This document shows positions 43,774 to 53,024 of a DNA stretch of 63,208 nucleotides, one piece after another. Source of the stretch: Bacillota bacterium (GTDB lineage: Bacteria > Bacillota > Clostridia > Clostridiales > Clostridiaceae); contig JAUZPI010000017.1 in NCBI GenBank assembly GCA_030706015.1, forward strand, positions 1 to 63,208, read 5' to 3'. Position 1 is the stretch's first letter; each line of letters starts with the position of its first letter. The position numbers and the translations under genes are program-made. Under the pieces are notes generated by a model. It did no database searches and was not told the DNA's origin. It worked only from the letters and a program-made list of their open reading frames with translations.

Positions 43774-44784
43774 CTAGATTTTAATAGGATAAAGAATGTC
43801 TTTTATAGTTACCAACACCATAAGTGCCATCAATAGAGTAAATCCAATGGTATTAATTATACCTACTTTATTATCATCAACCTCTTTACCAGTTATTATC
43901 TGAAATAAAAATAACATTACATATCCTCCATCTAGTGCAGGTATTGGAAGCAGATTAAGAACTCCTAATTGGGTACTTAAAAATGCAGTAAAGCTAAGTA
44001 GAGGAATAATTCCAGCCTCAGCTACTTTACCTGTTACTTTTATTATACTCAGCGGTCCCCCTACATCTTTTGCTGATGCCTTGCCGCTTATCATTATACC
44101 AAGACTCATATAAGCCTCTTTAACCATAGAAATAGTCTCTCTAGCTCCATAAGCCACTGAACTTGCAAAAGAAGGTTTTTCAACCACAGTTGGGTAAAGT
44201 CCAACCATGTATGATCCTGTTTCCTTATCTATAACAGGCTTCACTGTAATGTTCTTTGTAGTAGTTCCTCTATTTATAGTTATATCTATATCATTTCCTT
44301 TCGACATTGCAACTTCAAACTGAAAATCTTGCCATGTAAAAAGTTTAGAACCATTAACTTTAACTAATCTATCGCCAGGCTTAATATCCAAACTAGCCGC
44401 TGGGCTTTTTTCAAGGATCTTGCTAACTGTTGGCTCTAAAAAACCATTTATTGAACCTACAGTTCCAAATAAAATAGCAGCTAACAGTATATTCATCAAC
44501 GGTCCTGCAACAACTATGCTTAGCTTTCTAAGAGGAGATTTATTATTAAATGCTCTGAGATCAGAGCTCTTTTCGTCATCTCCAAGCATTTTAACAAATC
44601 CACCTATCGGAAATAACCTAATGGTGTATACTGTCTCTTTTCCCTTGATGCCAACTATTTTTGGCCCCATACCTACTGAAAATTCCTCAACCTTAACTTT
44701 ATTAATTTTAGCTAATGTAAAATGTCCTAGCTCATGCATTATAACTAGTAAACTAAAGGCTAATACAGCCATTACAATATACAA
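43774..44784 (-). CDS. rseP: Site-2 protease RseP (RIP metalloprotease)
   Basis: 336 residues from a TTG start at 44784: AGGTGG sits 8 nt upstream and the protein then begins MYIVMAVLAFS. It has HELGH (zinc, about residue 18), a PDZ domain (PAASLDIKPGDRLVKVNG), and NLLPIPALDGG (second zinc motif) in the C-terminal membrane part. It cleaves membrane regulators within the bilayer. The start is 6 nt after the dxr stop. Confidence 0.92.
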   Translation of the reverse strand: MYIVMAVLAFSLLVIMHELGHFTLAKINKVKVEEFSVGMGPKIVGIKGKETVYTIRLFPIGGFVKMLGDDEKSSDLRAFNNKSPLRKLSIVVAGPLMNILLAAILFGTVGSINGFLEPTVSKILEKSPAASLDIKPGDRLVKVNGSKLFTWQDFQFEVAMSKGNDIDITINRGTTTKNITVKPVIDKETGSYMVGLYPTVVEKPSFASSVAYGARETISMVKEAYMSLGIMISGKASAKDVGGPLSIIKVTGKVAEAGIIPLLSFTAFLSTQLGVLNLLPIPALDGGYVMLFLFQIITGKEVDDNKVGIINTIGFTLLMALMVLVTIKDILYPIKI

Positions 44785-44789
44785 ATTAC

Positions 44790-45953
44790 TCACCACCTAT
44801 CAAAATATTTATCTTTCACATATTTTCTTACACTAATGTCAGTACTAATAATGCTATCTATATCTAGTTCTCTTCGAAATTCAAAATGATTTACTGCATC
44901 ATTTATAATATCTTCAATTTGAAGAAACTTTATCCTTCTATTCAAAAATAATTCAACTGCAATTTCATTTGCTGCATTTAGTATTGTAGGCATATTACCT
45001 CCTACCCTACCAACTTCGTAAGCTAATTTTAAACACCTAAAAGTATCAGTATCTGGCTTTTCAAAGGTTAGCTTTGATATTTTATAAAAATCCAATTTAT
45101 CTGCTATGTTCCTTTTTCTTTCAGGGTAATTCATTGCATATTGTATAGGAAGTCTCATATCCGTACTTCCCAACTGAGCAATTACACTGCCATCTATGTA
45201 TTCTACCATTGAATGAATTATACTTTCCGGATGAATGACTACTTCTATATTGTCGTAGCTCATACCAAATAGCCAATGAGCTTCGATTACCTCTAAACCT
45301 TTATTCATAAGAGTTGAGGAATCGATGGAGATTTTTTTACCCATACTCCAATTTGGATGTTTAAGAGCTTGCTCAACAGTAATCTCTCCAAGACTCTCCT
45401 TACTTCTACCTCTAAAACTTCCACCTGAAGCTGTCAATATTAATTTGCTAACATCTTCCCTCTTATTTCCTTGTAAACATTGAAATATTGCACAGTGCTC
45501 AGAGTCTACAGGAAGAATATTCACCCCATGTTTCTTTGCCTTATTTATTACCAATTCTCCACCTACAACTAAAGTTTCTTTATTGGCAAGGGCAATATCT
45601 TTCCCAGCCTCAATCGCAGTTATAGTAGGTACTAAACCTACCATACCTACTACAGAAGTTACAACTATATCGACCTCCTGCAAACTGGAGATACAATTTA
45701 AGCCTTCGATCCCAAATAACACTTCTATATGCTTATGGTTCTCTTTACAATAGTAATATATTTTTTCGTAAGAGCTTTTATCCATCATAGCTACGTATTG
45801 AGGATTAAAATCCTCGATAATTTTTATAACCTTTTCCCAGCTTTGATTAGCAGAAACAGCTACCAAACTGAAATTTTCAGGATTGTTACTAATCACATCA
45901 AGCGTTTGAGTACCTATAGAACCAGTCACACCTAATATAGCAACTTTCTTCAT
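44790..45953 (-). CDS. dxr: 1-deoxy-D-xylulose-5-phosphate reductoisomerase
   Basis: 387 residues from the ATG at 45953 (GGGGGG 8 nt upstream; a 16-codon upstream extension lacks a ribosome binding site). NADPH-binding GVTGSIGTQTLDVI at the N-terminus and the metal site DSEHCAIFQCL. It converts DXP to MEP, the committed step of the MEP pathway. Confidence 0.95.
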   Translation of the reverse strand: MKKVAILGVTGSIGTQTLDVISNNPENFSLVAVSANQSWEKVIKIIEDFNPQYVAMMDKSSYEKIYYYCKENHKHIEVLFGIEGLNCISSLQEVDIVVTSVVGMVGLVPTITAIEAGKDIALANKETLVVGGELVINKAKKHGVNILPVDSEHCAIFQCLQGNKREDVSKLILTASGGSFRGRSKESLGEITVEQALKHPNWSMGKKISIDSSTLMNKGLEVIEAHWLFGMSYDNIEVVIHPESIIHSMVEYIDGSVIAQLGSTDMRLPIQYAMNYPERKRNIADKLDFYKISKLTFEKPDTDTFRCLKLAYEVGRVGGNMPTILNAANEIAVELFLNRRIKFLQIEDIINDAVNHFEFRRELDIDSIISTDISVRKYVKDKYFDRW

Positions 45954-45997
45954 ATGATTATCCCCCCTACACATTTTTATCATAATTATTCTATACC

Positions 45998-46966
45998 TCA
46001 AGCAAAAATAATCTCTTTGACTGTTATTGCATAAAGAGGACCTAAAAATAAACCTATAATTCCAAAAATCTTTGCACCAATGTAGACAGAGAATATTATT
46101 AGCAAAGGATGAATGTTCAATTTATTGCTAATAAATTTTGTTTCTAATATCTGTCTATTAAATTGCAACAAAATATAAAGGCACACTAGTCCTATAGCAA
46201 TAATATACTGTTTTGTATACCATTCGTAAAATATAAGAGGTATAAACACTAAAATGGTTCCTACAAAAGGAAGGATATCCAAAATACCGCATAAAATTCC
46301 TATTACCAATGAATTTTTAACTCCTAATATGCATAATCCAATAATGGTCACAATAGTAGTCACAATAACAAGTATAACCTCTATTTGCACCAAATTTCTT
46401 ATAGTCTGTAATTTGCTTGATATTAAGTTCATCTTATCTTTCGATATAAAGTTTTCAACATAATTCAATATAACATATTTATCTATTAAAATAAAGTAAG
46501 CAGTTATATTGCCTACAAAATATGCAAAAATTCCATCTGTAGTATATACTGCTCCTTTTTTTAATATTTCTGTATTCACTATTTTATTATAATTCAAATT
46601 AATATTATTAAATAATTCTAAAAAATTAATATTTGTGAGAGAACTTAGGTTAAAAGAAATTTTATTTGCATTATCTCCAAGATTTAAATCATTGACTACT
46701 AAACTTAAACTTTCAATGAAAAAATTACCTATGTAAAATATACATATTAAGGCCGTAAGATTTATTAAAGCTAAACTTATTACTGCACAAATCTTTTTAT
46801 GAAACAATTTTTTTCTATGCATAAATTCATAGATTGGGGTACTTAAAATAGTTAACCCAGCTGCAGCAAAAAAAGGTTTAAGATAATTTACAAAGACAAA
46901 CACCGTCAATAGTAAAAAACATAAGAGAAGTATGCAATATATGATTTTTTTATAGATAGTAACCAA
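45998..46966 (-). CDS. AI-2E family transporter-like membrane protein
   Basis: 322 residues with about seven to eight hydrophobic helices, matching the PF01594 layout: two helices at the N-terminus, a soluble loop (about 75-150), then the cluster GILDILPFVGTILVFIP and a C-terminal IFSVYIGAKIFGIIGLFLGP. Members include sodium-dependent antiporters and sporulation proteins YtvI/YrrI, so the AI-2 name does not give the function. It lies between cdsA and dxr, which usually adjoin, and its end is 44 nt from dxr. Confidence 0.8.
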   Translation of the reverse strand: MVTIYKKIIYCILLLCFLLLTVFVFVNYLKPFFAAAGLTILSTPIYEFMHRKKLFHKKICAVISLALINLTALICIFYIGNFFIESLSLVVNDLNLGDNANKISFNLSSLTNINFLELFNNINLNYNKIVNTEILKKGAVYTTDGIFAYFVGNITAYFILIDKYVILNYVENFISKDKMNLISSKLQTIRNLVQIEVILVIVTTIVTIIGLCILGVKNSLVIGILCGILDILPFVGTILVFIPLIFYEWYTKQYIIAIGLVCLYILLQFNRQILETKFISNKLNIHPLLIIFSVYIGAKIFGIIGLFLGPLYAITVKEIIFA

Positions 46967-47032
46967 ATTTCAAACACCTGCCTAGTCATATATAATAGTA
47001 TACTTATTAGGTAGTATGAAATATTCGTGAAA

Positions 47033-47833
47033 CTACTTTATATTAACAATAAAGGTTAAATAGTAAAACACTGCCACCGCAGCGAAAAGTATGCTGTCAA
47101 AGCGATCTAGTATACCGCCATGACCTGGAATCAAATTACTATAATCTTTAACCCCTGCATATCTTTTAATTGAAGAAGCTGATAAATCACCAAGTTGTGA
47201 TAAAACTCCACAAATAACTCCAATTACAATATAATGGTATAATGGTATTACTACTCCGTAATGATTCGAAATCATCCCAAATACCAAGCATCCTATCACA
47301 CTTCCAAATAGTCCTCCTAAGGAACCTTCTACAGTTTTTTTAGGACTAACCCTTGGACAGAGTTTGTTACGGCCAAAATATTTACCTACATAGTAAGCTG
47401 AGGTATCACATACCCAAGAAGATATAAATACAAGCCATACTAAAAAGTTTCCATGTTCTTTAATACTTATCTGATATATAAACCCAAAAAATACTGGTAC
47501 ATAAAGAAATCCAAAAATAGTGACCGCTATTCCGATAAAATTATATTTTTCATCAACCACCACTAATATAAAAGTAACAATAAAGGCGGCAATTATTATA
47601 TACATTATCAATTGTAGATTAAAATCAGTGTCTAAAACAGAATAATAAATTATACAAAGTATATACCCAATTATACTAACAGGAACCAAATCTACTTGTC
47701 TACATACTTTGTAAAACTCGTATAATCCAATAAGTGAAAGTGCAATTAATAAACCCTTCAACCACAGTCCACCAACAAGCAGAAATATAAGCAAAGGAGC
47801 TAAAATTATAGCACCCAAATATCTACTGTTCAT
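47033..47833 (-). CDS. cdsA: Phosphatidate cytidylyltransferase
   Basis: 266 residues, seven or so transmembrane helices. The signature Sx8KRx4KDx... is seen as SIKRYAGVKDYSNLIPGHGG followed by ILDRFDS near the C-terminus, with the KKTVEG motif at about 165. It makes CDP-diacylglycerol for phospholipids; PgsA, elsewhere in this window, uses it. Confidence 0.95.
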   Translation of the reverse strand: MNSRYLGAIILAPLLIFLLVGGLWLKGLLIALSLIGLYEFYKVCRQVDLVPVSIIGYILCIIYYSVLDTDFNLQLIMYIIIAAFIVTFILVVVDEKYNFIGIAVTIFGFLYVPVFFGFIYQISIKEHGNFLVWLVFISSWVCDTSAYYVGKYFGRNKLCPRVSPKKTVEGSLGGLFGSVIGCLVFGMISNHYGVVIPLYHYIVIGVICGVLSQLGDLSASSIKRYAGVKDYSNLIPGHGGILDRFDSILFAAVAVFYYLTFIVNIK

Positions 47834-47843
47834 ATTGTTCCTC

Positions 47844-48608
47844 CTACTTTACAGCACCAAATCTTCTGTCTCTATTTTGAAAATCGTAGATTGCATTATG
47901 TAAATCTTCTACACTAAAATCAGGCCATTTAATATTTGAATACCAAAATTCAGAATATGCACACTGCCAAAGTAAAAAATTGCTAAGTCTTTGTTCTCCG
48001 CTAGGTCTTATTATTAAATCTGGATCTGGCATACCACCTGTATACATAAGTCTTGATAAGACATCCTCGTTAATATCTTCTTCAGTGAGCTCACCAGCAT
48101 CAACCTTGGTAACAAGCTTTTTGACAGCATTTACTATTTCATCTCTTCCACCATAATTTAAGGCCAAATTTAAAACAAGCCCTTTATTATTCTTAGTTCT
48201 TTCAAATGAGGCTTTCAATTGTTCCTGGCATTTTTCCGGCAAACCTGAAATATTACCTATTGAATTGACAACTACACCATTTTTATGTAGTTCATTAATC
48301 TCGCTTATTAAAAATTCTACAAGAAGATTCATTAGTGCACTAACTTCTTCTTGTGACCTCTTCCAATTCTCAGTTGAAAATGCGTATAGAGTCAAGTATT
48401 TAACTCCTAATTGACTGCACTCTTTAACAATCCTTTTGATGGCGATAACACCTTGTCTATGTCCCATAGTTCTTGGTAATCTTCTTTCCTTAGCCCACCT
48501 GCCATTACCATCCATTATGATGGCTATATGCTTTGGAATCCTCTCAAGGTCTATATTGGCATTAATATCAATTTTTTCTTTATGGTTATTCTTAAAAAAA
48601 CTCCACAT
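47844..48608 (-). CDS. uppS: Undecaprenyl pyrophosphate synthase
   Basis: 254 residues. MDGNGRWAK (catalytic Asp) near residue 33, ENWKRSQEEV, and RPSGEQRLSNFLLWQCAYSE. It extends FPP to the C55 lipid carrier for peptidoglycan. 10 nt upstream of cdsA. Confidence 0.96.
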   Translation of the reverse strand: MWSFFKNNHKEKIDINANIDLERIPKHIAIIMDGNGRWAKERRLPRTMGHRQGVIAIKRIVKECSQLGVKYLTLYAFSTENWKRSQEEVSALMNLLVEFLISEINELHKNGVVVNSIGNISGLPEKCQEQLKASFERTKNNKGLVLNLALNYGGRDEIVNAVKKLVTKVDAGELTEEDINEDVLSRLMYTGGMPDPDLIIRPSGEQRLSNFLLWQCAYSEFWYSNIKWPDFSVEDLHNAIYDFQNRDRRFGAVK

Positions 48609-48638
48609 TGTACCATCTCACTCTCTATAACTATTAAG

Positions 48639-48661
48639 AAAACCTGCTTAATGCAGGTTTT
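48639..48661 (-). terminator. Intrinsic terminator after frr
   Basis: AAAACCTGC-atta-AGCAGGTTTT on the minus strand, 8 nt past the frr stop. It separates the pyrH-frr genes from uppS, unless readthrough occurs. Confidence 0.75.
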
Positions 48662-48669
48662 ACTATATA

Positions 48670-49227
48670 CTAAACAGTCATTATTTCTTTTTCTTTTGTA
48701 TCAACAAGGTTTTCAATTTGTTTTATATAATTATCTGTTTCTTTTTGAATTTTATCCTCAGCTTTTTTAACTTCATCCTCAGTAGCTTCGTTATTCTTTT
48801 TTAATGCTTTTATTTTATCATTAGCATCTCTTCTTATTGATCTAACAGCCACCTTAGCTTCTTCACCTGTTTTCTTTACATTCTTTACAATATTTTTTCT
48901 AGTTTCTTCAGTTAATTCAGGTACAACAAGTCTTATGGCAGTACCATCATTAGAAGGATTTATTCCTAAATCGGATACCAATATTGCTTTTTCTATGCTT
49001 TTAATAGATGTTTTATCATATGGTTGTATAAGTAAAACTCTTGGTTCAGGAGCAGAAATATTTGCCAACTGATTAAGTGGAGTTACACTTCCATAGTATT
49101 CAGCTTCTATTCTGTCTAACATAGCTGGATTTGCTCTGCCAGCTTTCATTGAAGATAATTCTTTTTTTAATACTGAAATAGTTTTTTGCATTTTTTCATC
49201 AGCAGTACTAATTATCTCTTTTATCAT
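48670..49227 (-). CDS. frr: Ribosome recycling factor
   Basis: 185 residues, the standard length, from the ATG at 49227 (GAGGTGA upstream). SSMKAGRANPAMLDRIEAEYYG and LVVPELTEETRKNIVKNVKK are family blocks. With EF-G it splits post-termination ribosomes. 10 nt from pyrH. Confidence 0.97.
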   Translation of the reverse strand: MIKEIISTADEKMQKTISVLKKELSSMKAGRANPAMLDRIEAEYYGSVTPLNQLANISAPEPRVLLIQPYDKTSIKSIEKAILVSDLGINPSNDGTAIRLVVPELTEETRKNIVKNVKKTGEEAKVAVRSIRRDANDKIKALKKNNEATEDEVKKAEDKIQKETDNYIKQIENLVDTKEKEIMTV

Positions 49228-49237
49228 AATATCACCT

Positions 49238-49954
49238 CTATTTTCCATTAGATACTAATGTTCCAATACTTTCTCCCATAGCAGCCTTCATTATGTTACC
49301 AGGAGAATCCAAACCAAAAACTAATATTGGGATTTCATTATCCATGCACAGAGAAGTAGCTGTGGAGTCCATAACCTGTAAGCCTTGCTCTAAAACATCA
49401 ATATATGTTAAGGAAGTATATTTTTTAGCATCTTCATATTTATGAGGATCTTTATCATATACTCCATCAACCTTTTTCGCAAGTAAAATAACATCCGCTT
49501 CAATTTCAGCTGCTCTTAAAGCTGCTGTTGTATCTGTTGAAAAATACGGATTACCTGTTCCAGCTGCAAAAATCACAACCCTACCTTTTTCTAAGTGCCT
49601 CATAGCCCTTCTTCTTATAAAAGGTTCTGCTACTTCCTTCATTTCTATAGCTGTTTGAACTCTAGTCTTTACGCCAATGTTTTCTAGTGAATCCTGAAGT
49701 GCCAAAGCATTGATACATGTAGCAAGCATACCCATATAGTCCGCTGTAGTTCTATCCATGCCTTCACCTTGTCTGCCTCTCCAAATGTTGCCGCCACCTA
49801 CTACTGCACCTACTTCTGCCCCCATATCAACTAACTCTTTAATCTCTTCAGCTATTCTAGTTGCTACATCAAAATCTATTCCATACCCGCTATTCCCTGC
49901 TAAAGCCTCTCCAGAGAGTTTGAGCATTATCCTTTTATACTTTACAGCTTTCAT
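49238..49954 (-). CDS. pyrH: UMP kinase
   Basis: 238 residues of the amino-acid-kinase fold: KLSGEALAGNSGYGID at the N-terminus, VVGGGNIWRGRQGE, AGTGNPYFSTDTTAALRA. It phosphorylates UMP to UDP. Between tsf and frr, the standard order. Confidence 0.97.
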   Translation of the reverse strand: MKAVKYKRIMLKLSGEALAGNSGYGIDFDVATRIAEEIKELVDMGAEVGAVVGGGNIWRGRQGEGMDRTTADYMGMLATCINALALQDSLENIGVKTRVQTAIEMKEVAEPFIRRRAMRHLEKGRVVIFAAGTGNPYFSTDTTAALRAAEIEADVILLAKKVDGVYDKDPHKYEDAKKYTSLTYIDVLEQGLQVMDSTATSLCMDNEIPILVFGLDSPGNIMKAAMGESIGTLVSNGK

Positions 49955-50026
49955 ATTATATTATACCTCCAAATTGTAAGAAATTACATATGAATTTCTC
50001 TAAACTAAATACAAATTGGCTTTAAA

Positions 50027-50053
50027 AAAAGAGAACACGCAGTGTTCCCTTTT
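50027..50053 (-). terminator. Intrinsic terminator after tsf
   Basis: Minus strand GGGAACAC-tgc-GTGTTCTC followed by seven T. Confidence 0.85.
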
Positions 50054-50054
50054 T

Positions 50055-50978
50055 CTATTTTCCCTGCTGCATTTGTTTCTTAACTTCTTCAGCAAAATTT
50101 TCTTCAACTTTTTCTATACCTTCGCCTCTTTCGAATCTAACAAATTTAGCGATTTTTATTTCGGATCCAATTTCCTTAGATCTCTTTTCTAAGTATTTAG
50201 CTATTGTTAATTCGCCATCTTTTACGAACAATTGATCAACTAAACATACTTCTTTTAAGTATTTGCGAATTCTTCCTTCAACCATCTTTTCAGCGATGTT
50301 TTCTGGTTTTCCCTCATTTAATGCTTGAACCTTGTATATTTCTCTTTCTTTATCAAGAGATTCTTGGTCAACATCTGCTTGAGTTAGGAATAATGGGTTA
50401 GCTGCTGCTACTTGTAGACAAACATCTTTTGCTACTTCGGCTAAAACTTCATCTTCTTTTTCGCATGTAAGTTCAACTAAAACACCAATTCTTCCACCGC
50501 CATGAATGTAGCTTTGAACTATACCTTTTTCTACTGTAAATCTTTCAAATCTTCTAACACTCATATTTTCGCCTAATTTTGCGATTAATGCAGTTACTGA
50601 TTCTTGAACAGTTACTGTTTCATCAGCTATGTATTTTTCTTGTACAAGTTCTTCTACAGTTGAAGCCTTTGATATAGCTGTTTGTTTAGCAATATTGTTT
50701 GCTAATTCTGCGAATGCTTCATTTGCAGAAACGAAGTCTGTTTCACAGTTTACCTCAACTATTGATCCTACCTTTTTATCATCAGTTACATGTGTAACTA
50801 TTAAGCCTTCTGAAGCAACTCTTCCAGCTTTTTTAGCTGCTGAAGCCAATCCTTTTTCTCTTAATATTTCAATTGCCTTATCCATGTCACCGTTTGATTC
50901 TGTTAATGCTTTTTTACAAGCCATCATTGCGGCTCCAGTTCTTTCTCTTAAATCCTTAACCATACTTGCAGAAATCAT
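50055..50978 (-). CDS. tsf: Elongation factor Ts
   Basis: 307 residues from the ATG at 50978 (GGAGG 7 nt upstream; an ATG 6 codons earlier lies on the ribosome binding site). An N-terminal UBA-like domain and VKDLRERTGAAMMACKKALT, the signature; VEVNCETDFVSANEAF follows. It recycles EF-Tu. Follows rpsB. Confidence 0.97.
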   Translation of the reverse strand: MISASMVKDLRERTGAAMMACKKALTESNGDMDKAIEILREKGLASAAKKAGRVASEGLIVTHVTDDKKVGSIVEVNCETDFVSANEAFAELANNIAKQTAISKASTVEELVQEKYIADETVTVQESVTALIAKLGENMSVRRFERFTVEKGIVQSYIHGGGRIGVLVELTCEKEDEVLAEVAKDVCLQVAAANPLFLTQADVDQESLDKEREIYKVQALNEGKPENIAEKMVEGRIRKYLKEVCLVDQLFVKDGELTIAKYLEKRSKEIGSEIKIAKFVRFERGEGIEKVEENFAEEVKKQMQQGK

Positions 50979-51005
50979 ATGTATTCCTCCGTTCATTACT
51001 ATTTT

Positions 51006-51031
51006 AAAGGGTAATAAAATTATTACCCTTT
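51006..51031 (-). terminator. Stem-loop between rpsB and tsf
   Basis: AAAGGGTAATA-aaa-TTATTACCCTT, 16 nt past the rpsB stop; the T-run after it is short, so it may only partly terminate and set the rpsB:tsf ratio. Confidence 0.55.
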
Positions 51032-51046
51032 AAATATTAACATTCA

Positions 51047-51748
51047 TTATTCAGCTAATTGCTCGCCTTGTCTTCCTTCAATTATAGCATCAGCCATTTT
51101 AGCTGTGATTAATTTAACTGCTCTTATAGCATCATCGTTTCCTGGTATAACATAATCCACTTCATCTGGATCACAGTTAGTATCTACTATAGCAACAACA
51201 GGTATTCCTAATATTTTTGCTTCTGATATAGCATTCTTTTCTTTTCTTGGATCAACTACAAATAGAGCACCTACTCTGCTTTGAACCAATCCTCTTATTC
51301 CGCCTAAGTTCTTTTCAAGCTTTTCTTCTTCATTCTTAAGCTTTATAACTTCTTTCTTAGGAAGAACATCAAAAATACCATCTTCTTGCATTTGTTGTAA
51401 TTCTGCTAATCTGTTGATTCTTGTTTTTATTGTTTTAAAGTTAGTTAGCATTCCGCCTAACCATCTGTTATTAACAAAGTACATACCACTTCTTACTGCT
51501 TCTTCAGCTATAGCTTCTTGAGCTTGTTTCTTAGTTCCTACGAAAAGTACGTCTTTTCCCTCTTCAGATACACTCTTTATGAAGTCATAAGCCTCATCAA
51601 CCTTTTTAACAGTTTTTTGTAAATCGATGATATAGATTCCGTTTCTTTCTGTGAATATGTATGGAGCCATTTTAGGGTTCCATCTTCTTGTCTGATGTCC
51701 GAAATGAACACCTGCTTCTAATAATTGCTTCATTGAAATTACTGCCAT
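51047..51748 (-). CDS. rpsB: Ribosomal protein S2
   Basis: 233 residues with GVHFGHQTRRWNPKMAPYIF at the start and PVVAIVDTNCDPDEVDYVIP, both S2 signatures. First gene of the rpsB-tsf unit, with its own promoter and leader. Confidence 0.97.
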   Translation of the reverse strand: MAVISMKQLLEAGVHFGHQTRRWNPKMAPYIFTERNGIYIIDLQKTVKKVDEAYDFIKSVSEEGKDVLFVGTKKQAQEAIAEEAVRSGMYFVNNRWLGGMLTNFKTIKTRINRLAELQQMQEDGIFDVLPKKEVIKLKNEEEKLEKNLGGIRGLVQSRVGALFVVDPRKEKNAISEAKILGIPVVAIVDTNCDPDEVDYVIPGNDDAIRAVKLITAKMADAIIEGRQGEQLAE

Positions 51749-51775
51749 TTAATTTACCTCCTTGGTTTTTACCTC

Positions 51776-51833
51776 CATTACCTTCATACTTACAAACCAC
51801 CCTATAAGGCACCATTTTGTAAATTGGGTAATG
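51776..51833 (-). promoter_or_regulatory. Nested stem in the rpsB leader (putative regulatory RNA)
   Basis: Outer arms CATTACC/GGTAATG (51827-51833 and 51776-51782), inner arms TTTACAAA/TTTGTAAG (51816-51823 and 51789-51796) and a central GCC/GG(U) loop. It begins about 20 nt after the promoter's start region and ends before the ribosome binding site. Ribosomal-protein leaders often bind the encoded protein; I know of no match to this fold. Confidence 0.45.
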
Positions 51834-51853
51834 TGTGTATTTTTATCTTTAGT

Positions 51854-51882
51854 AGTATACCATATACAATTGCTGTATTCAA
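51854..51882 (-). promoter_or_regulatory. Sigma-A promoter of rpsB
   Basis: Minus strand TTGAAT (51877-51882), 17 nt, TATACT (51854-51859) preceded by TGG. Confidence 0.7.
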
Positions 51883-51970
51883 TACAAAATTTATATTTTT
51901 ATTTCTAAAATGTTATAAATTTTAATATACTCCTGAAATTTAATTAATATAGGCAATTTTATTACATAAT

Positions 51971-51998
51971 AATAGGATACACCTAAATGTATCCTATT
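51971..51998 (-). terminator. Stem-loop after codY
   Basis: AATAGGATACA-tttagg-TGTATCCTATT, 9 nt past the stop; the following sequence is AT-rich but has no long T-run. Confidence 0.55.
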
Positions 51999-52007
51999 AT
52001 TCATAAA

Positions 52008-52784
52008 TTATTTAATTTTTCTTAACTCGTCCATTAATTTGTCATTTAATATTTTGATATGAGTTCCCTTCATCCCTAAAGATCTCGATTCAATAACGCC
52101 AGCACTTTCAAATTTTCTTAAAGCATTAACAATCACTGATCTAGTGATTCCAACCTTATCAGCTATTTTAGATGCTACAAGTAAACCTTCATTTCCGTCT
52201 AACTCATTAAAAATATGTTCAACAGCTTCTAATTCAGAATAGGAAAGCGTTCCTATAGCCAACTGAACAATAGCTTTTTTTCTTGCTTCTTCTTCAATTT
52301 CGTCATGTTTATTTCTTAAAATCTCCAAACCAACTATAGTAGCACTATATTCTGCTAAAACCAAATCATCGTCTGTGAAATTATTATCAAATCTTGATAA
52401 CAATAATGAACCTAATCTTTCTCTATTGCCTATTATAGGTACTATAACTGAAAGTTTATTATTAAGCTCACATTTGGTATTCTCATCAAAAACGCACATG
52501 CCGCTATTGGTTAAATTTGATTTTGTTTCATGGGTGTTCATTAATTTATTGTTATAAAACTCAGGAAACTTTTTGTCTAATATAATATCATTTTTCATTA
52601 CCTGACATTCAAAACCACTTGAGAAATTATAACCCAATATTTTACCTTTTCTACTTATAATATAAACATTGCTTTCTAATACTTCGCTAAGCAATCTACA
52701 TATATCTTCAAATACCACTGGCTCCGTACCAGATTTCTGAAGTATTTTATTTAACATCCTTGTCTTACTCAACAGTGTGGACAT
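52008..52784 (-). CDS. codY: Global regulator CodY
   Basis: 258 residues. An N-terminal GAF domain (about 1-155) binds branched-chain amino acids; the C-terminal winged helix reads GLLVASKIADKVGITRSVIV, NALRKFESAGVI. It represses genes in rich medium and senses GTP. It has its own promoter, behind topA. Confidence 0.96.
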   Translation of the reverse strand: MSTLLSKTRMLNKILQKSGTEPVVFEDICRLLSEVLESNVYIISRKGKILGYNFSSGFECQVMKNDIILDKKFPEFYNNKLMNTHETKSNLTNSGMCVFDENTKCELNNKLSVIVPIIGNRERLGSLLLSRFDNNFTDDDLVLAEYSATIVGLEILRNKHDEIEEEARKKAIVQLAIGTLSYSELEAVEHIFNELDGNEGLLVASKIADKVGITRSVIVNALRKFESAGVIESRSLGMKGTHIKILNDKLMDELRKIK

Positions 52785-52842
52785 CGATACTCCTCCTAAA
52801 TCAAACTATTAAAAAAAGAAATAGTTTTATAAAATAATAAGA

Positions 52843-52879
52843 AATTCGGAATATTGGAATTTTTATAATATTCCGAATT
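52843..52879 (-). promoter_or_regulatory. Palindromic leader of codY
   Basis: AATTCGGAATATT ... AATATTCCGAATT, two inverted copies that are themselves near-palindromic, in the 5' leader just behind the codY promoter. On the minus strand TTTCTTATTATTTT follows. It could be an attenuator, a topA terminator, or a pair of CodY sites (each about 10 of 15 to the AATTTTCWGAAAATT consensus). Confidence 0.5.
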
Positions 52880-52899
52880 GTCGCCAAATCTCTGATGTA

Positions 52900-52928
52900 A
52901 TAGTAACATACAATTTGCTAGAATTCAA
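52900..52928 (-). promoter_or_regulatory. Sigma-A promoter of codY
   Basis: Minus strand TTGAAT (52923-52928), 17 nt, TACTAT (52900-52905). Confidence 0.55.
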
Positions 52929-53024
52929 CTATATTTTTGATATATCGACCTTTTCAGAATTAAATTAGTTATAAAAAATATTAGTTTTGCATTTTAAAAT
53001 GTTAAATTTTTAAAAGTTTGCATT

